From: Pseudomonadota bacterium
GTDB lineage: Bacteria > Pseudomonadota > Gammaproteobacteria > Burkholderiales > Burkholderiaceae_B
Reading direction: 5' to 3'
NCBI GenBank assembly: GCA_023388835.1
Contig: JAEWFK010000001.1
Coordinates: 1 to 28,321 of the forward strand
DNA length: 28,321 nucleotides
Position numbers and translations under genes: made by a program. How positions within the stretch are numbered: the first letter of the stretch is position 1; the number at the start of each line of letters is the position of its first letter. Shown one piece after another: positions 22,557 through 28,321 of this stretch. A model generated the notes under the pieces. The model saw nothing but the letters and a program-made list of their open reading frames with translations. It was not told the origin of the DNA and ran no database searches.

Positions 22557-24068
22557 TCAGCGGCCCGTATCCGCCGCTGAGGCTTCCATCTCGGAAAAAG
22601 CCTGCTCCGCTCCCGGATGCAAAGGCACGGTCAGGCCGCGTCTGGCCGTGCGCAACGAAACCTGGCTCCCCTGCGCAGAACCGTGAGCGAGCAGATCATT
22701 TCCGCTTTCAAAGACTATATGCACAAGGCGTGCCGCTTCTTCACGGCTGAGTGTGTCCGTGGCCAGCAGTAACGCCGGCACCGCGACGGTGGCCACCCCT
22801 TCGCGCTGTTCCGGATACACTCCCGCGGCAATGATGGCCGGCACGATTCCCCTGCCGGATTCCGCCAGCGTTTCTGTGGCGCTGCGGGCCAATGGAAGCA
22901 GCTTCAACGCCCCTCCCTCGCCGGCCAGAGCATCGCGCAGCGGCGTGGCGGGAAGCCCGATCACATGCGCTGCTGCGTCCACTTCACCCTGACGTAGACC
23001 GGGGAGCGCATCGCCCAGGCGAGCACTGACTGCCTCGTAATCGCGCCCGGGCTCCAGACCATGCGCGGCAAGCACCCGCGTGAGCGTACCGCGGACGGCC
23101 GAGCCTTCAGGGCCGACAGCAATGCGGCTCCCCTTGAGGTCGGCCGCTGTGGCGAAGCCGCTATCCGCCCGCACCACGATATGCACATATTCTGGGTAGA
23201 GGCTGCCTAAAGCCTGAAGCGATGCCAAGGCACCCTTGGACGCAAATGGCCCCGTCCCGTTGTAAGCATCGAAGGCGGTGTCTGCTTGCGCCAGGGCGAC
23301 CAGCACGTTGCCATTACGCAGCAGGTCCAGGTTGTCTTCGCCGCCGCCGGTCAACAATGGCACGAGCCGCATATCCTGCGCAAGCGCCAATTCCGCCAAT
23401 GCACTCACGAACGATGCGTACTCTCCCCGGTTCAACCCCGCCGCCACGGGATAACCCTGTTCGATTCTGGCGAGCCGGCCGGAAATGCGCGCCACGGACC
23501 GCTGCAACTCCTGGTCGACGGCGCTTTGCGCGGCTCGTGAACCGCCTGCTTCGACCGAACGCGTGATTTCGGCAAGCCGGTCCAAAGCTTCTTTGGACGC
23601 ATGCACCGGCTGACCCGTCTCCACCGTGGGGCGACCAACGTCCTTGAACCCCGCCGGCATCACGAAGGACCAGTGATCGCCGGCGTCTCGGTAAATGGCA
23701 CTGGCATGCGCCACGATGCGATCGCCGGCTTTATTGCCACCGGCCGTCACGCCGCGGATGCTGCGCGGCCCTGCGCCCAGCAGCGTCACCAGCGATGCGG
23801 CGCCCGGTTCGTCCCAGTCTCCAAGCGCCAGGTCGCGTGTGAGTTCGAGCTCCACATCGTAATAGGCGACCTTCCGCGTTTCATCGCTCGGCGCCGTGCT
23901 GTCGACCGCCGAGCCCCTGCGTTCGAAGTCCACCACTTTGAAGGTTCCTTCGCCGAAGCTGGCTGCAAGCATGGCCTCTACATCGTTGCGCAGCACGCTT
24001 TCTCCGGGCTGCCGGCTGCAGCCGGCCAGCAGGACGCTGAACATCAGGACGGCCAGAAAACGGATCAT
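22557..24068 (-). CDS. TAXI-family TRAP-type solute receptor, lipoprotein with extra N-terminal domain
   Basis: A 503-residue lipoprotein: signal 'MIRFLAVLMFSVLLAGC' ends in a lipobox (LAGC, C17). Residues about 25-150 form an additional alpha/beta region of unknown role. Residues about 157-203 look helical or coiled. Residues about 206-503 match the TAXI receptor fold ('YASFVSALAELALAQDMRLV', 'LDLLRNGNVLVALAQADTAF', 'LYPEYVHIVVRADSGFATAA', 'DLKGSRIAVGPEGSAVRGT', 'LRQGEVDAAAHVIGLPATPL'). TAXI receptors normally serve TRAP permeases of the fused DctQM type, and at least one binds glutamate/glutamine. No such permease is nearby. Instead the start codon lies 1 bp from the stop of gltS, with GGGAGGG in the end of gltS as ribosome-binding site. 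Confidence 0.9.
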   Translation of the reverse strand: MIRFLAVLMFSVLLAGCSRQPGESVLRNDVEAMLAASFGEGTFKVVDFERRGSAVDSTAPSDETRKVAYYDVELELTRDLALGDWDEPGAASLVTLLGAGPRSIRGVTAGGNKAGDRIVAHASAIYRDAGDHWSFVMPAGFKDVGRPTVETGQPVHASKEALDRLAEITRSVEAGGSRAAQSAVDQELQRSVARISGRLARIEQGYPVAAGLNRGEYASFVSALAELALAQDMRLVPLLTGGGEDNLDLLRNGNVLVALAQADTAFDAYNGTGPFASKGALASLQALGSLYPEYVHIVVRADSGFATAADLKGSRIAVGPEGSAVRGTLTRVLAAHGLEPGRDYEAVSARLGDALPGLRQGEVDAAAHVIGLPATPLRDALAGEGGALKLLPLARSATETLAESGRGIVPAIIAAGVYPEQREGVATVAVPALLLATDTLSREEAARLVHIVFESGNDLLAHGSAQGSQVSLRTARRGLTVPLHPGAEQAFSEMEASAADTGR

Positions 24069-24069
24069 G

Positions 24070-25290
24070 TCAGAGCCCTCCCACAAAAGGCAGGGAAATG
24101 AACATCGTGAGCACCATCACGTTCATGATGTCCACGAGGAAGGCGCCAGTGATGGGAACCACAATGAAGGCTTCGGGCGCATGACCGTGGCGGCGCGCCA
24201 GCGCTTGCATGTTGGCGATGGCGGTCGCTGTGGCCCCCAGGCAGAAACCGCAGAATGCCGCTGCGATGACCGCCGCTTCGTAGTCCTTGCGGACGATGCG
24301 GAATACCGCCCATGCCGCGTAAAGCATGCACATGATCGTCTGCGCCGCCAGTATCAGCGCCAGCGGCCCGGCCAGCTGCATGGCACTGGCCAGGTCGATG
24401 GTCATCATCGACAAGGCCAGAAACAGCGACAGCGCGATATTTCCGACGACATCGCTCGCGCGGTCGTCGGGCTCTACATTGACGAGAGGCCCCAGGTTTC
24501 GGATGAGAATGCCCGTCATCAGGCACCACAGGAAGCCGGGGATATTCACGGGCAGATCGGAAAACTGCACCGCCAGGAACTGTCCCACTCCCAAGCAGAC
24601 GAAAACCGCAGCCAGCGAACTGATGAAGGTGGTGGACTCTAGCGGGCGGACGCCGGCCGAACCTGCCGCAGCCAGCGCGTCTGACTCATGCCGGCCGCCC
24701 TTTTCCGCCGCGCCAGGCGTCGCAATCTGATGGCGCCGTATCAACCACTCCGCCACCGGGCCGCCAACCACGCCGCCCATGACCAGGCCGATGGTGGCCG
24801 CCATCATTGCCAAAGCCATGACGTCCTGGATATTGTTGAGATCGGCGAAGCCGGCTGCATAGGCGGCCCCCGTACCGTGTCCGCCGACCAGCGTGATGGA
24901 TCCCGCAAGCAGCCCCATAAGGGGATGCATGTCCAAAAGCCAGGCCAGACCCAGGCCCACCGCGTTTTGCAAAACGAGGAAGGGCACCAGCGCGAGCAGG
25001 AAGACCATGAGCCGCGGACCGCCCCGCTTGAGCAGGCGAAGATCGGCGGTGAGGCCGATGCAACTGAAAAAGATGAGCAGGAAGATGGAACGGATATCGG
25101 TGTCCATCTGGACGTCGATTCCCACGACCTTCGTGAGTACAAACACGCCCACGGAAAACAACAACCCGCCCACCACGGGATCCGGGATGCTGTAGCGGGC
25201 CAGAAAGCCGATGCGCGATGTAAGGACGCGGCCGACGAGCAGCACCAAACAAGCCGCCAGCAGGGAATCAACCGCAGACAATGAAATCAT
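24070..25290 (-). CDS. gltS: Sodium/glutamate symporter GltS
   Basis: A 406-residue membrane protein of the GltS (ESS) family, which imports glutamate with sodium ions. Family features: 'RYSIPDPVVGGLLFSVGVFV', 'FFSCIGLTADLRLLKRGG', 'LLAGSITLVGGHGTGAAY', 'GFADLNNIQDVMALAMMAAT', 'GLVMGGVVGGPVAEWLI', and the repeat-half counterpart 'GFCLGATATAIANMQALARR' followed by 'FIVVPITGAFLVDIMN'. The first 102 codons upstream of ATG 25290 (to 25596) are GC-rich and non-conserved, so 25290 with AAGG upstream is taken as start. It is the first gene of an operon with the TAXI lipoprotein and FUSC genes. Confidence 0.94.
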   Translation of the reverse strand: MISLSAVDSLLAACLVLLVGRVLTSRIGFLARYSIPDPVVGGLLFSVGVFVLTKVVGIDVQMDTDIRSIFLLIFFSCIGLTADLRLLKRGGPRLMVFLLALVPFLVLQNAVGLGLAWLLDMHPLMGLLAGSITLVGGHGTGAAYAAGFADLNNIQDVMALAMMAATIGLVMGGVVGGPVAEWLIRRHQIATPGAAEKGGRHESDALAAAGSAGVRPLESTTFISSLAAVFVCLGVGQFLAVQFSDLPVNIPGFLWCLMTGILIRNLGPLVNVEPDDRASDVVGNIALSLFLALSMMTIDLASAMQLAGPLALILAAQTIMCMLYAAWAVFRIVRKDYEAAVIAAAFCGFCLGATATAIANMQALARRHGHAPEAFIVVPITGAFLVDIMNVMVLTMFISLPFVGGL

Positions 25291-25526
25291 GTTCGCCTTT
25301 TGCCCCCGCTCCGGGGCCACAAAAGAATATTGGGGATTATACGAATACGCAGCAAACAACCGGCCGGCCCGCCGGGCCCGCCCTCGCTGCGGCCGGCGAC
25401 AGCGGCAAGCAGAAGGCAGCGGGCAACGCAAGCCCCGCACCAACCGGGGAGCCCGCTCGCACGGTAAAGTGACGAGGCTCAAAAGAAGACGCGCCGAGGC
25501 GGCGCGCAAACCAGGAGAAGCAGATA
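25291..25526. promoter_or_regulatory. Divergent region between gltS operon and SDR gene
   Basis: A perfect minus-strand -10 box TATAAT lies at 25341-25336, 46 bp before the gltS start, but a good -35 is not visible. Toward the SDR gene a perfect 7-bp GC hairpin (25490-25496 with 25500-25506, loop AGG) sits just ahead of the ribosome-binding site AGGAG (25513-25517). The middle (25360-25440) is very GC-rich. Confidence 0.5.
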
Positions 25527-26282
25527 ATGGATGAACGGAAATTCGCGCTCGTGACGGGTGCGGGCTCAGGTATCGGCAAGCATGTCGCCCTGGCACTCAT
25601 GAAGGCCGGATACGATGTGGCCCTGGCCGGAAGACGTATCGAATTGCTGGAAGCCACCGCCCATGAGGGCGCGGCCGCGGGCGCACGCAGCATGGTGCAA
25701 AAGACTGACGTCGGCAGCCCGGAAAGCGTGGAGCGCCTGTTCGAACGCATACGCAAGGAGTTCGGCCGGCTCGATCTGCTCTTCAACAACGCCGGGGTGT
25801 TCACGAAGGCGGCCAGTATCGAAGAGATTCCCTACGACCAGTGGAAGTCCTCGCTGGACATCAACTTGACCGGCTACTTTCTGTGCACTCAGGGCGCCTT
25901 CCGCATCATGAAAGCACAACAGCCGCGCGGCGGCCGCATCATCAACAACGGTTCAATCTCCGCCCATGCGCCCCGTCCTCAGGCCACCTGCTACACCACC
26001 ACCAAGCATGCTGTGACCGGTCTGACCAAGGCGACATCGCTCGATGGCCGGGCCCACGACATCGCTTGCGGCCAGATCGACATCGGCAACGCAGCCAGCG
26101 ACATGACCGACATCATGCGCACCGGCGTCATGCAAGCTGACGGGTCCATACGGCCCGAACCGCTGATGGACGTGGAGCACGTCGCGCAAGCCATTTTGTA
26201 CATGGCCGCCCTTCCCCTAACCGCGAACGTGCAGTTCATGACCGTCATGGCCACCAACATGCCTTTCGTTGGAAGGGGGTAA
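25527..26282 (+). CDS. Short-chain dehydrogenase/reductase (SDR family)
   Basis: A 251-residue classical SDR: cofactor loop 'TGAGSGIG' (10-17), 'NNAG' (87-90), catalytic N113 in 'DINLTG', S143 and the Y156-x3-K160 pair in 'CYTTTKHAVTG'. It oxidises or reduces a hydroxyl/keto group with NAD(H) or NADP(H). 'AGRR' at the end of beta-2 (34-37) suggests possible NADP use. AGGAG lies 9 bp upstream of the start. A GntP-type permease gene follows in the same direction (its ATG is 92 bp after this stop), so the pair may take up and oxidise a hydroxy acid or sugar acid. The substrate is unknown. Confidence 0.93.
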   Translation: MDERKFALVTGAGSGIGKHVALALMKAGYDVALAGRRIELLEATAHEGAAAGARSMVQKTDVGSPESVERLFERIRKEFGRLDLLFNNAGVFTKAASIEEIPYDQWKSSLDINLTGYFLCTQGAFRIMKAQQPRGGRIINNGSISAHAPRPQATCYTTTKHAVTGLTKATSLDGRAHDIACGQIDIGNAASDMTDIMRTGVMQADGSIRPEPLMDVEHVAQAILYMAALPLTANVQFMTVMATNMPFVGRG

Positions 26283-26373
26283 ACCCTTATCGCTCCTGTT
26301 ACACTCGCGGACTCGTCCAGGGAGCCGCCCCTCGCCGGCGAGCTCCGCTCAATTCCGAAGGAGATTGTTCAAC

Positions 26374-27783
26374 ATGGCCAGTACCATGGCAATCGTCGTT
26401 TCGCTGATACTGCTGATGTATCTGGCGTATCGGGGGATCACAGTCCTGCTGCTTGCCCCGCTCATGGCAGCGCTCGCAGTCCTGCTGTCCGGAGAGATCG
26501 GTCTTTACCTGCCGATCTACACCGACACTTTCATGAAGGCGCTGGGCAACTATGTGATTCAGTTCCTGCCCATCTTCTTGCTAGGGGCGCTGTTCGGACA
26601 GCTCATGGCGGACTCGGGGGCGGCCCATTCGATTTCCCGGTGGATTGTCGACAGATTGGGAGAGAAGCACGCCATCGTCACGGTGGTGCTCGCCTGCGGC
26701 ATTCTGACTTATGGGGGCGTCTCACTTTTTGTTGTGGCATTCGCCATCTATCCGATCGCGCGCGATCTATTCCAGGCCGCGGACATTCCGAAGCGGCTTG
26801 TCCCGGCCACGATCGCACTGGGGTCCTTCACGTTCACCATGACGGCGCTTCCCGGCACACCGGCCATTCAGAACGCCATCCCGATTCCTTACTACGGGAC
26901 CAACGTGTTCGCAGCACCGGGGCTGGGCATCATTGCAAGCGCCATCATGTTGGCCGGAGGGCTATGGTGGTTGAATAGCCGCGCGGCCCGTGCCCGTGTT
27001 GCAGGCGAAGGCTACGGTGTACACGAAGAAGAGAACACCGAAACCATGGGGGCGACCAACCAGCCAAGCGGCGCTCTAGCGCACATGCCGCTACTGCTTG
27101 CGCTGCTGCCCTTGTTCCTGGTGATCGGCGTGAATGCTCTCTTTACCTATGTCGTGTTTCCCGGCATGGACCTGAGTTTCGTCACTGAGCGCTTCCCCCA
27201 TCTCGAGCCATCGAAGATCACCGGATTATGGGCGCTCATCATTGCGCTGACCACGGCATGCGCGACTCTCATCGTGTCCCGCTTGGGACATTGGGACAAC
27301 CTGCGAGGCACCATCAACAAGGGCGTATTCGGTTTCATGCTGCCATTGTTCAACACCGCGTCCGAAGTGGGGTATGGGGCGGTCATCGCCGGGCTGGCCG
27401 GCTTCGCGATCATCCGTGACGCGGTGCTCAACGTGACCCCGCACAACCCGCTGATCTCCGAAGCCATCGCCATGAACGTCCTCGCCGGTATCACCGGTTC
27501 GTCATCGGGCGGGCTGAGTATCGCGCTGCAGACCCTGGGCGCCGATTATTTGCGCATGGCCCAGCAAGCGGGCATTGATCCTGAATTGATGCACCGCGTC
27601 GCGGTAATGGCTGCCGGAGGATTCGACACTTTGCCGCACTGCGGCGCCATCATCACACTGCTATCCATCTGCAGACTGACTCATCGGCAGTCCTACCTGA
27701 ACATCGCGGCCGTCACAATGGGAGCGCCATTGATTGCGCTGATCACCGTGATCACGCTCGGCACGATTTTCGGCAGCTTCTAA
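26374..27783 (+). CDS. GntP-family permease
   Basis: A 469-residue membrane transporter with about 12 helices, resembling the GntP (gluconate/hydroxybutyrate) family: 'FLPIFLLGALFGQLMADSGA', 'GILTYGGVSLFVVAFAIYPI', 'GSFTFTMTALPGTPAIQNAI', 'NTASEVGYGAVIAGLAGF', 'NVLAGITGSSSGGLSIALQT' and 'GGFDTLPHCGAIITLLSIC'. The last three are typical of the branch near 3-hydroxybutyrate-type permeases. ATG 26374 is taken because GAAGGAG lies upstream and the first helix starts there; the earlier open stretch (from 26269) overlaps the SDR gene and is hydrophilic. It probably imports a hydroxy or sugar acid for the adjacent SDR. Confidence 0.9.
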   Translation: MASTMAIVVSLILLMYLAYRGITVLLLAPLMAALAVLLSGEIGLYLPIYTDTFMKALGNYVIQFLPIFLLGALFGQLMADSGAAHSISRWIVDRLGEKHAIVTVVLACGILTYGGVSLFVVAFAIYPIARDLFQAADIPKRLVPATIALGSFTFTMTALPGTPAIQNAIPIPYYGTNVFAAPGLGIIASAIMLAGGLWWLNSRAARARVAGEGYGVHEEENTETMGATNQPSGALAHMPLLLALLPLFLVIGVNALFTYVVFPGMDLSFVTERFPHLEPSKITGLWALIIALTTACATLIVSRLGHWDNLRGTINKGVFGFMLPLFNTASEVGYGAVIAGLAGFAIIRDAVLNVTPHNPLISEAIAMNVLAGITGSSSGGLSIALQTLGADYLRMAQQAGIDPELMHRVAVMAAGGFDTLPHCGAIITLLSICRLTHRQSYLNIAAVTMGAPLIALITVITLGTIFGSF

Positions 27784-28205
27784 GGCAGCGTCTGTTTCGG
27801 CACGGCCCACACATCGCATCGAGGGCCGCGCCTCCCCATGGTTCAGGTCTCGTTGAGGGTCAACTTTGCTGCATCGCAACGGCGCGAACCTGCGTCAGTG
27901 ATTGCCCTAGTTCGACCGATAACCCTACGTCAGGTGATGTTTCTCTTGCTATAACCCCAGTATGGAAGCGGATATGTGATCCGATTCGGTGCGGGCTATG
28001 GGGAGACCTGGCATGCAACGGCAAACACCGTCTTCTTTTCTCCGGCTGAGGTCGGCGCTTCTCGCGCCGACGTACAGCTACGCCGCCATTGAACTTGGCA
28101 CACAACCTACGAAAGTCATGATCGCGCTGAAGTATTAATACAAGCAGGAGACCGGGGAGGGCCGGAACGACGCTTGCCCCATGCTCCGACACACAGGAGG
28201 TTCGC
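27784..28205. other. 422-bp region without a recognised gene; repeats, hairpin and small ORF candidate
   Basis: Between the permease stop and the lipocalin start lie several signals. A direct repeat CGTCAG(G)TGAT occurs at 27893-27902 and 27928-27938, and CCCTA at 27905-27909 and 27923-27927. TATAAC (27950-27955) could be a -10 box. A perfect 8-bp hairpin GTCGGCGC/GCGCCGAC (28051-28058 with 28064-28071) follows, then the palindrome GTATTAATAC (28132-28141). A 41-codon open frame spans 28013-28138. No clear intrinsic terminator for the permease gene is seen; GGCCC/GGGCC near 27804-27830 is weak. Confidence 0.5.
28013..28138 (+). CDS. Possible small ORF (41 aa), unrecognised
   Basis: ATG at 28013 is preceded by GGAG at 7-bp spacing, and the frame closes with TAA at 28136-28138. 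The peptide starts 'MQRQTPSSFLRLRSALLAP' and has no recognised motif or clear membrane helix. A hairpin lies within the frame. It could be a leader peptide for the downstream lipocalin gene or a chance frame; the latter is at least as likely. Confidence 0.2.
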   Translation: MQRQTPSSFLRLRSALLAPTYSYAAIELGTQPTKVMIALKY

Positions 28206-28321
28206 ATGCAGTTGCTGGCTACACGACAGGAATCACAACTATTGACGCACCCCGACCTCGACCTGCAAAAGTACGCGGGGCTCTGGTACGAGTACGCACG
28301 GCTGCCGAATGGCTATCAGCT
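28206..28321 (+). CDS. Lipocalin family protein, N-terminal part, cut by window end
   Basis: ATG at 28206 follows a strong AGGAGG (28195-28200). The 38 complete codons read into the window edge. The stretch 'DLDLQKYAGLWYEYARLP' matches the first conserved region of bacterial lipocalins (Blc type), where the G-x-W-Y motif starts the beta-barrel. Unlike typical Blc there is no lipoprotein signal: the protein begins 'MQLLATRQESQLLTHPDLD', so a cytoplasmic or otherwise non-lipidated form is suggested. The rest of the gene is outside the window. Confidence 0.8.
   Translation, partial: MQLLATRQESQLLTHPDLDLQKYAGLWYEYARLPNGYQ

Noticed and set aside
25291..25596. 102-codon N-terminal extension of gltS
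   Set aside because: Arg/Pro/Ser-rich, no conserved sequence, covers the -10 box and overlaps the divergent SDR start; ATG 25290 has its own ribosome-binding site.
27860..28207. 115-codon minus frame over the final intergenic region
   Set aside because: No recognisable domain, overlaps promoter-like repeats and the lipocalin ribosome-binding site.

Overview
The window looks like chromosomal DNA of a high-GC betaproteobacterium, most likely Burkholderiales/Alcaligenaceae (Bordetella/Achromobacter-like). The evidence is the pair of Bug/TctC-type solute receptors, a tripartite tricarboxylate transporter (TctAB) beside its own TctDE-like two-component system, a TRAP operon with CoA-activation genes, and the general gene style. 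The genus call is inference. I see no rRNA, tRNA, CRISPR array, phage or transposase gene. The repeats present are small palindromic intergenic elements.

Layout. (1) 1-1160, plus strand: the tail of a DUF3887-like gene, then an EcsC-family gene that starts inside the preceding stop codon. (2) 7067-1233, minus strand: a five-gene catabolic uptake operon in the order SCP-x-type thiolase, AMP-forming acyl-CoA ligase, TRAP receptor DctP, small permease DctQ, large permease DctM. A PAS-LuxR regulator (7222-7869, plus) diverges from it. (3) 8102-13766, plus strand: Bug/TctC receptor, single-domain parvulin PpiC, a 25-bp-stem palindromic element, OmpR-type response regulator, histidine kinase, TctB and TctA. 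A candidate response-regulator site lies at the kinase/tctB junction, and a tandem hairpin repeat begins on the tctA stop codon. (4) An IclR regulator (13945-14703, plus) converges on a minus-strand operon of cupin, Bug receptor and acyl-CoA dehydrogenase (17437-14738). (5) 17662-19963, plus strand: a polar-amino-acid ABC importer (lipoprotein receptor, permease, ATPase). (6) 20057-21361, plus strand: a DUF445 membrane protein. It converges on a minus-strand operon of gltS, a TAXI lipoprotein and a FUSC protein (25290-21377). (7) 25527-27783, plus strand: a short-chain dehydrogenase and a GntP-type permease. (8) A 422-bp non-genic stretch with repeats and a small ORF candidate leads to the start of a lipocalin gene cut off by the window end.

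Taken together, the region is a cluster of carboxylate and amino-acid uptake systems of five transporter types (TRAP, TTT, ABC, GltS, GntP). Most sit next to CoA-linked or NAD(P)-linked catabolic enzymes and local regulators. The least ordinary arrangement is the GltS symporter gene in 4-bp-scale coupling with an orphan TAXI receptor lipoprotein that has no TRAP permease nearby. Other points of interest are the tandem hairpin after tctA, the REP-like hairpin before the response regulator, and the 11-bp-phased GGTAATG repeats ahead of tctB.
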